Below are positions 1 to 7,792 of a stretch of 37,650 bases of DNA, one piece after another; the stretch's first letter is position 1, and the number at the start of each line of letters is the position of its first letter. Position numbers and translations under genes: made by a program. Location: positions 26,932-64,581 of the forward strand of contig DCGX01000082.1 of NCBI GenBank assembly GCA_002315505.1, read 5' to 3'. This DNA comes from Ruminococcaceae bacterium UBA1767 (GTDB taxonomy: Bacteria; Bacillota; Clostridia; Oscillospirales; Acutalibacteraceae). Below the pieces are notes generated by a model that saw only the letters and a program-made list of their open reading frames with translations, was not told where the DNA came from and did not search any database.

Positions 1-972
1 ATGCAGAAATTACAGATGACAACACAGGAAGGTTCAAATGTCGGTGTTTGTGCAATCGAGGGTAACTTTGATGATGCACAGACAGGTGTTAAGACAATCT
101 TTACTGACAAGGATGTTGCAAAGAAGCTTGCGGATAAGGGTATGATGTTCTCATCGGCTAACTCAATCAACTGGGGCAGACTTGTTCCGCAGGTTGTTTA
201 TTATGTATCTGCATACTGTGATATGATTAACAAGGGTGTAATCAGCCAGGGTGATGAAATCAATATCGTTGTTCCGACAGGTAACTTCGGTAATATCCTT
301 GCCGCTTATTACGCAAAGGAAATGAGCATTCCTGTTAATAAGCTCATTTGCGCATCAAATGCAAATAACGTTCTTACAGATTTTCTTAAGAGCGGTACAT
401 ATAATCGTACAAGAGAGTTCTTTACAACAATATCTCCGTCAATGGATATTCTTATTTCATCAAACCTTGAAAGACTTCTTTTCCTTCTTTCGGGTATGGA
501 TGATAAGCTTGTTGCTCAGTGGATGGGCGAGCTTTCAAAGAACGGAAAGTACACGATTAACGATGAAATCTTCACAAAGCTCACTGACCTCTTTGAGGCA
601 GGAAGCTGTGATGATGAAGGCACTAAGAATTGCATTGCAAAGGTATTCAATGAGAATAAATATCTCAGCGATACTCATACAGCTGTTGCGATTTCCGTAT
701 ATGATGATTATAAGGCAGTTACAGGCGACGCAACACCGACAATTATTGCTTCAACGGCAAATCCGTTCAAATTCGGCAAGGCTGTACTCGATGCAGTTCA
801 TCCGGGTATGACAGACGGAATGGACGAGTTCGATATTGTTCTCGGACTTCATGTTGAAACAGGTGAGGAATGTCCTGCACAGCTTGCTAACCTTCGTGAC
901 AAGACACCAAGATTCACAGGTGTTTGTAAGAAAGAGGATATGGAGCAGGTTGTATTTGATATGCTTAAGTAA
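1..972 (+). CDS. thrC: Threonine synthase, C-terminal part (5' end outside window)
   Basis: Threonine synthase is a PLP enzyme that converts O-phosphohomoserine to threonine and phosphate in the cytosol. The 323 residues seen match the C-terminal two thirds of the long (about 490-500 residue) class: the block VEGNFDDAQTGVK-like (here IEGNFDDAQTGVK), then NSINWGRLVPQ, the PLP-phosphate loop PTGNFGN, and STANPFKF near the end. The first codon in the window is ATG, but about 170 residues, including the PLP-binding lysine, would be missing, so this is an internal methionine and the gene runs off the left edge. The gene ends TAA and is followed by a hairpin. The rest of its operon is not visible. 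Identification is from conserved blocks and is firm; the true start cannot be given. Confidence 0.95.
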   Translation: MQKLQMTTQEGSNVGVCAIEGNFDDAQTGVKTIFTDKDVAKKLADKGMMFSSANSINWGRLVPQVVYYVSAYCDMINKGVISQGDEINIVVPTGNFGNILAAYYAKEMSIPVNKLICASNANNVLTDFLKSGTYNRTREFFTTISPSMDILISSNLERLLFLLSGMDDKLVAQWMGELSKNGKYTINDEIFTKLTDLFEAGSCDDEGTKNCIAKVFNENKYLSDTHTAVAISVYDDYKAVTGDATPTIIASTANPFKFGKAVLDAVHPGMTDGMDEFDIVLGLHVETGEECPAQLANLRDKTPRFTGVCKKEDMEQVVFDMLK

Positions 973-981
973 ATAAAAGAA

Positions 982-1013
982 ATACCGCACATTTTATTGT
1001 GCGGTATACTTTT
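982..1013. terminator. Probable bidirectional intrinsic terminator
   Basis: A 9-bp perfect stem (ATACCGCAC at 982-990, GTGCGGTAT at 999-1007) with an 8-nt loop lies between the convergent thrC and DUF1540 genes. A short T run follows on the plus strand (CTTTT), and a T-rich tract follows on the minus strand. It probably serves both genes. Confidence 0.75.
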
Positions 1014-1024
1014 GCAGTGACTTA

Positions 1025-1192
1025 TCAGTCCATTGAGTTGCTTGACGGCTCAAAGGTTGCGCAGATTGTATCCGCACAGGTGCAGGCACTTGACGGACCT
1101 ACTTCGATCTGACCTGCCACGCACTTTTTGCCGTTTTCGTTGTAGATGCAGTTACAAGCGTGACAAGTGATATCCTTGATTTCATGCTTCAT
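1025..1192 (-). CDS. DUF1540 domain small Cys-rich protein
   Basis: This 55-residue gene reads MKHEIKDITCHACNCIYNEN and onward. It has seven cysteines: C10, C13, C15, C24, C37, C39 and C44. The pattern of C-x2-C-x-C-I-Y-N, then a C-x-A-G-x-I-x-V-G block and a closing cysteine, is that of DUF1540. These are small proteins common in Clostridia, usually taken as metal-binding; their function is unknown. The start is the upstream of two in-frame ATGs (the other ATG-like CAT is out of frame), preceded by AAAGGGG about 7-13 nt away. It is convergent with thrC and divergent from the metallophosphoesterase. Metal binding is inferred only from cysteine spacing. Confidence 0.8.
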   Translation of the reverse strand: MKHEIKDITCHACNCIYNENGKKCVAGQIEVGPSSACTCADTICATFEPSSNSMD

Positions 1193-1215
1193 GGAATAAA
1201 ACCCCTTTACTGAAT

Positions 1216-1232
1216 TTGTGATGTAATCACAA
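1216..1232. promoter_or_regulatory. Operator-like inverted repeat in a divergent intergenic region
   Basis: A perfect 7-bp inverted repeat, TTGTGAT-GTA-ATCACAA, lies between the divergent DUF1540 and metallophosphoesterase genes. It overlaps a weak plus-strand promoter candidate (TTGTGA, 17 nt, TATTAC). It could bind a dimeric regulator; chance cannot be excluded for a site this short. Confidence 0.3.
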
Positions 1233-1276
1233 GCATATTATTACCGAAAAGATTTCTATTATACCGAGGTGAAAAA

Positions 1277-1969
1277 ATGTCTCTTTTTGTTATTGCCGAC
1301 ACGCATCTTTCTTTCGGGTGCGACAAGCCGATGGATATATTCTCAGGCTGGCAGAATTTTGAAGAAAGACTTGAAAAGAACTGGAACAGTATTGTTTCTG
1401 AAAATGATACAGTTGTTATTCCCGGTGATATTTCGTGGGCAATGAATATAGAGGATGCATTGGAGGATTTTCGGTTTCTTGACAGGCTCAACGGTACGAA
1501 AATTATTATGAAGGGCAATCACGACTATTGGTGGTCAACTAAAAATAAAACGGAAAAATTTTTTGAGGCAAATGAAATAAAAACAATAAAAATTCTGTTT
1601 AATAATGCATACAGAGTCGGGGACTATACAATCTGCGGTACACGTGGATGGTTTTTCGATTGTGAAGCGGATAATGACGTAAAGGTGTTAAACAGAGAGG
1701 TTGGCAGACTGAAGTTGTCTTTGGACGTTGCCGAAAAGCTCGGTGGAGAGAAAATTGTGTTCCTTCACTATCCGCCGACAAGTAACGATAAAAACTGCGA
1801 TGAGATATATGATACAATAATTTCGTCGGGAGTAAAGCGATGCTATTACGGACATCTTCACGGTCAGTCTGCGAGATGGGGCTTCTGCGGCGAGAAGGAC
1901 GGAGTCAATTTTCAGCTGATTTCTGCGGATTTTCTTGAATTTTGTCCAAAATTAGTTGAAAAATTTTAA
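1277..1969 (+). CDS. Calcineurin-like metallophosphoesterase (cytosolic)
   Basis: This 230-residue protein belongs to the calcineurin-like phosphoesterase fold, which hydrolyses phosphomono- or diesters at a two-metal centre. All core motifs are present in order: D8-T-H10, GD at 50-51, GNHD at 80-83, a later histidine in FLHYPP, and GHLHG near residue 195. It has no signal peptide or membrane segment, so it should be cytosolic. The start ATG follows GAGGTGAAAAA, a good ribosome binding site. The next gene (tig) has its own promoter 28 bp beyond the stop, so this is probably monocistronic. The substrate cannot be told from sequence. It is one of three metallophosphoesterase genes in the window, and the three are not close copies. 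Confidence 0.88.
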   Translation: MSLFVIADTHLSFGCDKPMDIFSGWQNFEERLEKNWNSIVSENDTVVIPGDISWAMNIEDALEDFRFLDRLNGTKIIMKGNHDYWWSTKNKTEKFFEANEIKTIKILFNNAYRVGDYTICGTRGWFFDCEADNDVKVLNREVGRLKLSLDVAEKLGGEKIVFLHYPPTSNDKNCDEIYDTIISSGVKRCYYGHLHGQSARWGFCGEKDGVNFQLISADFLEFCPKLVEKF

Positions 1970-1997
1970 AAAAACTTAAAAATTTTTAAAAAAGGTA

Positions 1998-2026
1998 TTG
2001 GAAAAGCAGAAAACATCTGTTATAAT
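1998..2026 (+). promoter_or_regulatory. Sigma-A promoter of tig
   Basis: TTGGAA (1998-2003) and a perfect TATAAT (2021-2026) are separated by exactly 17 nt. The predicted start of transcription near 2033 gives a leader of about 60 nt before the tig ATG, with AGGAGG at 2078-2083. Confidence 0.82.
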
Positions 2027-2094
2027 ACCATAGTTAAAATGTATTTGTGAAATTATGTCTGTAAACAAATACTTTACAGGAGGATGTTATTATT

Positions 2095-3453
2095 ATGTTA
2101 AAGGCAGCTAACAAAACAGAAACAAATGTGTACACTCTTGAAGTGTCAGTAAGCGCTGAAGATTTTAATGCCGCTATTATCAAGGCATACAACAAGCAGA
2201 AGAATAAGATTCAGCTTCCGGGCTTCCGTAAGGGTAAGGCTCCGCTCAGTATGATTGAGAAATACTATGGTGAAGGTGTGTTCTATGAGGATGCACTCGA
2301 CATCGTTTATCCTACAGTTGTAGGCGACGCTATCAAGGAAGCAGGTATCGAGCCTGTTGCAGCTCCGTATGACCTTGACGTTACTACTATCGACAAGAAG
2401 TCAGGCGTTGAAATGACTATGAAAATTACAGTTAAGCCTGAAATCGAAGTTAAGGATTATAAGGGCATTGAGGCTGAAAAAGGTGATGCCACAGTTACAG
2501 CTGATGATGTTAAGAAAGAGCTTGCTTCAATGCAGGAGAGAAACGGCAGAGTTGTTACAGCTGACAGAAAGGCTAAGAAGAACGATATCGCAGTTATCGA
2601 TTTTGAGGGCTTTGTTGACGGTGTTGCATTTGACGGCGGCAAGGGCGAGAACTATGAGCTTACACTCGGTTCAGGTCAGTTTATTCCGGGCTTTGAGGAT
2701 CAGGTTATCGGTCATAAGGCTGAGGATGAGTTTGATGTTAATGTTACATTCCCGACAGAGTATGCAGAAGAGCTTGCAGGTAAGGATGCAACATTTAAGG
2801 TAGTTCTTCACGAAGTTAAGGTTAAGGAGCTTCCGGCTCTTGACGATGAGTTCGCTAAGGACGTTGACAGCGAAGTTGAAACACTCGCTGAGCTTAAGAA
2901 GAAGATTAAGGCTGACCTCTCTGACAAGAAGAAGGAAGAGGTTGACAAGGATTACGAGAGCAAGATTCTCGAAGCAGTTGTTGAGAAGGTTGAGGGTGAA
3001 ATTCCTGAGGTTATGTTTGACAACAAGCTTGAGGACGATGTTAAGGATTACGAGAACAGACTTGCTCAGCAGGGTATTCCTCTTGACACATATCTCCAGT
3101 ACATGGGTATGGACAGAGATAAGTTCAAGGAGAGCATGAGAGCTAATGCCGTTAAGCAGGTTAAGCTCCAGCTTGCAGTTGAGAAGATTGCAGCTCTCGA
3201 GAACATCGAAGCATCTGATGAGGATGCAGAGGCAGAGCTTCAGAAGATGGCTGATATGTATCAGATGGAGCTTGAGCAGATTAAGAAGTATGTTAACCTT
3301 GACGATGTAAAGAAGGACCTTGTTGGTCAGAAGACAGTAGAATTCCTTGTTGCACAGTCAAAGCCTGTTACAGCTGAAAAGCCAAAGAAGGCAGCAGCAA
3401 AGAAGACAACAAAAAAAGCTGAAGAAGCTGAAGACACAGAGGCTGCTGAATAA
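2095..3453 (+). CDS. tig: Trigger factor, ribosome-bound chaperone
   Basis: Trigger factor binds ribosomal protein L23 at the peptide exit tunnel and shields nascent chains; its middle domain is a peptidyl-prolyl isomerase of the FKBP type. The ribosome-docking signature GFRKGKAP is at residues 43-50. The FKBP-like domain spans roughly 150-245 (start of the block NDIAVIDFEGFVDG), and the helical chaperone arms follow to about 425. The last 25 or so residues are a low-complexity Lys/Ala then Glu/Ala tail (AAAKKTTKKAEEAEDTEAAE), longer than in Bacillus or E. coli but common in this group. The total of 452 residues fits the family. The start has AGGAGG 11 nt upstream. It is followed by clpP and clpX, the classical order. 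Confidence 0.97.
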   Translation: MLKAANKTETNVYTLEVSVSAEDFNAAIIKAYNKQKNKIQLPGFRKGKAPLSMIEKYYGEGVFYEDALDIVYPTVVGDAIKEAGIEPVAAPYDLDVTTIDKKSGVEMTMKITVKPEIEVKDYKGIEAEKGDATVTADDVKKELASMQERNGRVVTADRKAKKNDIAVIDFEGFVDGVAFDGGKGENYELTLGSGQFIPGFEDQVIGHKAEDEFDVNVTFPTEYAEELAGKDATFKVVLHEVKVKELPALDDEFAKDVDSEVETLAELKKKIKADLSDKKKEEVDKDYESKILEAVVEKVEGEIPEVMFDNKLEDDVKDYENRLAQQGIPLDTYLQYMGMDRDKFKESMRANAVKQVKLQLAVEKIAALENIEASDEDAEAELQKMADMYQMELEQIKKYVNLDDVKKDLVGQKTVEFLVAQSKPVTAEKPKKAAAKKTTKKAEEAEDTEAAE

Positions 3454-3477
3454 TTCGGATTAAATATGCCAATATAT

Positions 3478-3507
3478 ACAAATGAATGGCATTTGCCATT
3501 CATTTGT
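3478..3507. promoter_or_regulatory. 30-bp perfect palindrome between tig and clpP
   Basis: ACAAATGAATGGCA (3478-3491) and its exact complement TGCCATTCATTTGT (3494-3507) flank two T residues. There is no T run after it, so it is not a standard terminator. An upstream ATGCCA (about 3466-3471) could pair with the TGGCAT inside the palindrome as an alternative fold. It could be an RNA processing or attenuation hairpin, or an operator for clpP. Confidence 0.55.
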
Positions 3508-3544
3508 GCTATTATAAAGATATAACATGAATGGAGGTTATACT

Positions 3545-4126
3545 ATGGCTTTAGTACCTTATGTTATCGAACAGACAAACAGGGGTGAGCGCTCCTACGA
3601 TATTTTTTCAAGACTTCTCAGTGACAGAATTATTGTTCTCTCTGACGAAGTTAATGATGCTACTGCAAGCCTTGTTGTAGCACAGATGCTTTTCCTCGAG
3701 GGTCAGGACCCTGAGAAGGACATCAGTCTTTACATCAACAGTCCCGGTGGCTCAGTAACGGCAGGCTTTGCTATCTATGATACAATGCAGTACATCAAAT
3801 GCGATGTTTCTACAATCTGTATGGGTATGGCAGCATCAATGGGTGCATTTTTGCTTTCATCCGGTACAAAAGGTAAGAGAATAGCACTTCCTAACAGTGA
3901 GATTATGATTCATCAGCCACTCGGCGGTGCACAGGGTCAGGCAACTGAGATTGAAATTGCCGCTCAGCATATTCTCAGAACTAAGAAAAAGCTCAATTCA
4001 ATTCTTGCTGAAAATACAGGCAAGACAGTGGAGCAGATTGCAGCAGATACCGACCGTGACAACTGGCTCACAGCACAGGAAGCAATGGATTACGGTCTTG
4101 TTGACAAGGTTCTTTTCAAGAGATAA
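3545..4126 (+). CDS. clpP: ATP-dependent Clp protease proteolytic subunit
   Basis: ClpP forms the tetradecameric serine protease chamber that degrades substrates fed by ClpX or ClpC. The 193-residue protein shows INSPGGSV, the nucleophile S98 in GMAASMG, H123 in MIHQPLGG and the acidic residue near D172 (RDNWL). The start at 3545 has GGAGG 8 nt upstream. An in-frame ATG at 3527 would lie before this ribosome binding site and is unlikely. The N-terminus MALVPYVIEQT is typical. clpX follows after 34 nt with its own ribosome binding site, so the two are probably co-transcribed. The palindrome upstream may set the clpP level apart from tig. Confidence 0.97.
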   Translation: MALVPYVIEQTNRGERSYDIFSRLLSDRIIVLSDEVNDATASLVVAQMLFLEGQDPEKDISLYINSPGGSVTAGFAIYDTMQYIKCDVSTICMGMAASMGAFLLSSGTKGKRIALPNSEIMIHQPLGGAQGQATEIEIAAQHILRTKKKLNSILAENTGKTVEQIAADTDRDNWLTAQEAMDYGLVDKVLFKR

Positions 4127-4160
4127 TTCATATTAAGAGATAAATTTTCAGAGGTGCATT

Positions 4161-5423
4161 ATGCCAAGAGATGATGAAAAGCACGAGAAGACTGTCCGTT
4201 GTTCCTTCTGCGGAAAGACTCAGGATATCGTTGATAAGCTCATTGCAGGTCCGGGTGTTTACATCTGTAACGAATGTATAGAGCTTTGTCAGAGTATCAT
4301 TGAGGACGAGTATGAGGCAGATTCTGCTAAGAGAAAGAAACAAAAGAGTAATTTTAAGCTCCCTACGCCGATGGAAATCAAGGCTCACCTTGATGAGTAT
4401 GTTATCGGACAGGATGATGCAAAGATTGCTCTGAGCGTTGCGGTTTATAACCACTACAAGCGAGTGTTCAAGAATGAATCGGGTGTTGATATTCAGAAGA
4501 GCAACATTCTTCTGCTCGGTCCTACCGGTGTTGGTAAAACCCTGCTTGCTCAGACACTTGCAAAGACTCTTGACGTTCCGTTTGCGATTGCGGATGCGAC
4601 TACTCTTACAGAGGCAGGTTATGTCGGAGAGGATGTTGAAAACATTCTTTTAAGACTTATTCAGGCGGCAGACTTTGATATTGAAAAGGCTGAGCGTGGA
4701 ATTATTTATGTTGATGAAATAGACAAGATTGCACGTAAATCCGAGAATCCGTCAATCACACGTGATGTCAGCGGTGAGGGTGTTCAGCAGGCACTTCTTA
4801 AGATTGTTGAGGGTACAGTTGCCAATGTTCCGCCGCAGGGTGGAAGAAAGCATCCTCAGCAGGAGTGCATACAGGTTAATACAGCTAATATTTTGTTCAT
4901 TTGCGGCGGTGCATTTGACGGTATTGAAAAAACTGTTGAAAAGCGTATCGGCGGTTCAGCTCTCGGTTTTGAGGCTGAAATCAAGGATAAAAACGCATTC
5001 TCGGTTGAAAATGCTATGTCAAAGGTTATTCAGCAGGACATTACAAAGTTCGGTCTTATTCCTGAGCTTGTAGGTCGTTTGCCTGTAATTACAGCGCTGA
5101 AGGAGCTGGATGAGGAAGCACTTGTCAAGATTCTCACAGAGCCTAAGAATGCCATTGTTAAGCAGTATCAGGCACTTATGGGTATGGACGGTGTCAAGCT
5201 CGAATTTTCGGCTGATGCACTTAAAGCGATTGCTCAGAAGACCCTTGAGAAAAAAACGGGTGCACGAGGACTTCGTTCAATTATGGAGAACCTGCTTATG
5301 CCTGTTATGTTTGCAGTACCGAGTGAGAAAAATGTAATCGGTGTCAGAATTACGGCAGAATGTGTTAATGGTAATGCGGCTCCGCTTCTCGAATACAGTA
5401 AAAAGAAAAAACTTGATGCTTAA
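4161..5423 (+). CDS. clpX: ATP-dependent Clp protease ATP-binding subunit ClpX
   Basis: ClpX is the AAA+ unfoldase that recognises, unfolds and threads substrates into ClpP. The N-terminal zinc-binding domain has C14, C17, C36 and C39. The AAA+ core has Walker A GPTGVGKT at 120-127, the pore loop GYVGED, Walker B IIYVDEID, the loop GGRKHP and the sensor-2 block TGARGLRSI. The tripod for ClpP docking (IGF-type loop) reads IGGSALGFEAE, so IGF is present only as LGF here. The length of 420 residues fits. It starts with MPRDDEK after AGAGGTG and ends just before a strong terminator that closes the tig-clpP-clpX group. Confidence 0.97.
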   Translation: MPRDDEKHEKTVRCSFCGKTQDIVDKLIAGPGVYICNECIELCQSIIEDEYEADSAKRKKQKSNFKLPTPMEIKAHLDEYVIGQDDAKIALSVAVYNHYKRVFKNESGVDIQKSNILLLGPTGVGKTLLAQTLAKTLDVPFAIADATTLTEAGYVGEDVENILLRLIQAADFDIEKAERGIIYVDEIDKIARKSENPSITRDVSGEGVQQALLKIVEGTVANVPPQGGRKHPQQECIQVNTANILFICGGAFDGIEKTVEKRIGGSALGFEAEIKDKNAFSVENAMSKVIQQDITKFGLIPELVGRLPVITALKELDEEALVKILTEPKNAIVKQYQALMGMDGVKLEFSADALKAIAQKTLEKKTGARGLRSIMENLLMPVMFAVPSEKNVIGVRITAECVNGNAAPLLEYSKKKKLDA

Positions 5424-5426
5424 CGT

Positions 5427-5455
5427 AATACCACCTGAAAAGGTGGTATTTTTTT
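5427..5455 (+). terminator. Intrinsic terminator after clpX
   Basis: The stem AATACCACCT / AGGTGGTATT with a GAAA tetraloop is followed by a run of T residues. It begins 4 nt after the clpX stop. Confidence 0.93.
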
Positions 5456-5466
5456 ACAAAAAAGTA

Positions 5467-5495
5467 TTAACATTTTCAAAATAAAGTATTATAAT
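5467..5495 (+). promoter_or_regulatory. Sigma-A promoter of the DUF2974 gene
   Basis: TTAACA (5467-5472) and TATAAT (5490-5495) are separated by 17 nt, directly behind the clpX terminator. The predicted leader is about 23 nt, with AAGGA before the ATG. Confidence 0.8.
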
Positions 5496-5524
5496 GTAAT
5501 AAATATAGATAAGGATGTGTTAAT

Positions 5525-6676
5525 ATGGCAGGTACAAAAGATTTTGTAGAAGAATATGGACCTTTAACATTTGATGAACATCCGTTCTGTGACGGCGACG
5601 CTATCGCTTTTTGTGAGATATCGTATATGCCACTCAACAAGGCTGTTTCTTCAGATATTAATAAGGAGCCTGTTTTGTTTTCAAAAATGGCTGACGATGT
5701 TTTTGCTTATTGCGGAAACAGACATATCAAGCAGGGCTTAATGATAAATATGGATGTCAGCAGGAGATTGATGCAGATGTCCGACACAAGAAGATATTCG
5801 GATATCAAGGTTATTTCCGTGCTTAAGAAATACAGCTTTGACCCTGCATTGCAGTTCTGCGTTGCTACTTACCTTTTACCCGATAATACTCTCGTTATTT
5901 GTTTTGAGGGTACAGATGATACTGTTGCAGGCTGGAAGGAAGATATTGATATGCTTCTTCATAAGGGTACACCTGCATACCAGTATGCTCTTGATTACGT
6001 GAATGAGATTGCATCTAAATATGATGGAAAAATCATTTTGCTCGGACACTCAAAGGGCGGACACGAAGCTCTTTACGTAGCTCTCAACTGTTCACAGGAT
6101 ATTCGTGACAGAATAAAATATCTGTATAATAATGATGGTCCCGGATTCTTTACCGACCGATTCTTCAAGACCGGCGCATATGACCAGCTCGGTGACAGAT
6201 ACAGGCACTTTGTACCGTATTCGTCATTTATCGGAATGATGATGGCTCATGACGATGACTATGTTGCTGTTGACAGCACAAAACGATTCGGTCCGATTCA
6301 GCATGATATGAGCACGTGGAAGATAGAAAAAGGCGAGCTTGTAAGGAAGGATGATGTTGACTACCTTGCGAAGGTGACGGATTTGTTCCTCTCAAAGGTT
6401 GTGAATAAGGTTCCCGACACAGCTTATTCCGATATTGATACGGTGTTCACACAGCTTATCAAGGGTGCCGGACAGGAAACACTTACACAGTTTTCCAGGC
6501 ACGTCTGCACAGCTGTAAAGGGCGCAAGCGTTGCGTGGAAGATGGTTGAGCCTGAGGTTAAGGACAATTTCTCTTCTGCATTCAAAGGTACGGGCGAACT
6601 GCTTAAGGATAGCCTTAAATCAGCGAAAAATAAAGCAAAGGAAGCTACTGAAAAGATTGCTGCAAATATTGCATAA
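5525..6676 (+). CDS. DUF2974 (Mbeg1-like) alpha/beta-hydrolase
   Basis: This 383-residue protein resembles the DUF2974 / Mbeg1-like family of lipase-fold proteins common in Firmicutes. The nucleophile elbow is GHSKGG at 174-179 with S176. The blocks SYMPLNKA near 34, ICFEGTDDTVAGWKEDIDM at 125-143 (the usual FRGTD...GWKEDF strand) and NNDGPGF after the elbow all fit. No signal peptide is seen. After about residue 310 there is an Ala/Lys-rich, helical tail (LLKDSLKSAKNKAKEATEKIA) that could form an amphipathic helix. It has its own promoter and ends before a shared terminator. The true substrate is unknown; esterase activity is inferred from the elbow. Confidence 0.82.
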   Translation: MAGTKDFVEEYGPLTFDEHPFCDGDAIAFCEISYMPLNKAVSSDINKEPVLFSKMADDVFAYCGNRHIKQGLMINMDVSRRLMQMSDTRRYSDIKVISVLKKYSFDPALQFCVATYLLPDNTLVICFEGTDDTVAGWKEDIDMLLHKGTPAYQYALDYVNEIASKYDGKIILLGHSKGGHEALYVALNCSQDIRDRIKYLYNNDGPGFFTDRFFKTGAYDQLGDRYRHFVPYSSFIGMMMAHDDDYVAVDSTKRFGPIQHDMSTWKIEKGELVRKDDVDYLAKVTDLFLSKVVNKVPDTAYSDIDTVFTQLIKGAGQETLTQFSRHVCTAVKGASVAWKMVEPEVKDNFSSAFKGTGELLKDSLKSAKNKAKEATEKIAANIA

Positions 6677-6720
6677 AACACATGAAATAATGTAACTGAG
6701 AATAATATATGATAATTAAA

Positions 6721-6752
6721 AAATCCGGAGCAATCAAAAGCTCCGGATTTTA
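6721..6752. terminator. Bidirectional terminator between convergent genes
   Basis: The perfect 11-bp stem AAATCCGGAGC (6721-6731) / GCTCCGGATTT (6740-6750) has an 8-nt loop. On the minus strand the stem runs into TTTTTT; on the plus strand it runs into TTTT. It serves the DUF2974 gene and the convergent metallophosphoesterase. Confidence 0.9.
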
Positions 6753-6774
6753 CTGTATGTATTATTGTATTTAC

Positions 6775-7776
6775 TTATTTTGTAATTTCAATGGTTACAT
6801 CGTACTTCTCAATCCACTTTTCAGTGATGAAGTTTCTTGCACGGATGAGAACCTCGTCATCATAAACCTCGAATACATAACCGCATCCGTTCTCTGCCCA
6901 GCCACCGCGCTGTACATCAGGATACATATATGAAGGAAGGTTTACAAGCGTAAGACCATCGTGCTGCTCAACTGAAACATACTGTGCGGCAACACTGCCC
7001 TCGTTAGCAAAGCCGCTGTGAATGTGTCCTGTTACATAGAAAACATTCTTGTACTGTGAGATGATGCTGTAGAAAGCATCACTCTGCTCACCTAAGCCGC
7101 CCTTAAGCGGACCGTCTTCTCTGTCAAGCTCCCAAGTGAAAGGAAGTCCGTGAGTGCAGTTAATAGGGTAGTGGCTGAATACGAAAATCGGAAGACCTGT
7201 AGCTGAAGCCTTGTCCATCTGAGCCTTGAACCAGTCAAGCTGTGTCTGTGAAAGGTAGCAGTCTGTGTTGTCAGCCTCACTGCCGATAACGATTACAGGG
7301 TAGCCGTTAACATCTGTTGTGTAGTACATATTGTCAACGTCACGATTTGAAATCTTTTTGTTGTAGTCGATGAATGTCTGCTTTACAGTATCGAGATTAT
7401 CTCTGTCGGGACCCCATGTGTCATGGTTACCCTCAACAATAATTGTCTGCTGTGCAATGTCATATTTGCCAACTGCATCTGCAAATCGCTCCCACATCGG
7501 AATGTATCCGTGGTCTGTGATATCACCTGTGAAAACAACAGCATCGAGCTTGTCCTCAGCACCAGCCATGTCGAGAAGACCAAGCTCAAGGATTGCCTGT
7601 CTTGATGCGCTGTCAGTAAGGTGAATGTCCGAGATAACAGCCATCGTAGCCTTGCAGTCCTCATTCATAACTGTGATTGTTGCAGGTGCGTAGAGTGTAA
7701 CGGGAATACTTGTATGAAGTATTACCATAATTGTAACGATTATTTTTTTAAGTGCTAAAACAATTGTACTCAACAT
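6775..7776 (-). CDS. Membrane-anchored or secreted metallophosphoesterase
   Basis: This 333-residue calcineurin-like phosphoesterase begins with a hydrophobic segment (about 5-30, LALKKIIVTIMVILHTSIPV), either an uncleaved signal anchor or a signal peptide, so the enzyme domain should face outward. The motifs are D50-I-H52, GD at 84-85, GNHD at 116-119, SHYP and GHIHSG. The start ATG has AAGGAG 9 nt upstream. It lies 16 nt behind the galactokinase-family gene and is the last gene of a three-gene minus-strand operon. The link between sugar kinase and extracellular phosphoesterase is not obvious. The substrate is unknown. Confidence 0.85.
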   Translation of the reverse strand: MLSTIVLALKKIIVTIMVILHTSIPVTLYAPATITVMNEDCKATMAVISDIHLTDSASRQAILELGLLDMAGAEDKLDAVVFTGDITDHGYIPMWERFADAVGKYDIAQQTIIVEGNHDTWGPDRDNLDTVKQTFIDYNKKISNRDVDNMYYTTDVNGYPVIVIGSEADNTDCYLSQTQLDWFKAQMDKASATGLPIFVFSHYPINCTHGLPFTWELDREDGPLKGGLGEQSDAFYSIISQYKNVFYVTGHIHSGFANEGSVAAQYVSVEQHDGLTLVNLPSYMYPDVQRGGWAENGCGYVFEVYDDEVLIRARNFITEKWIEKYDVTIEITK

Positions 7777-7792
7777 TTTTATTTCTCCTTAA

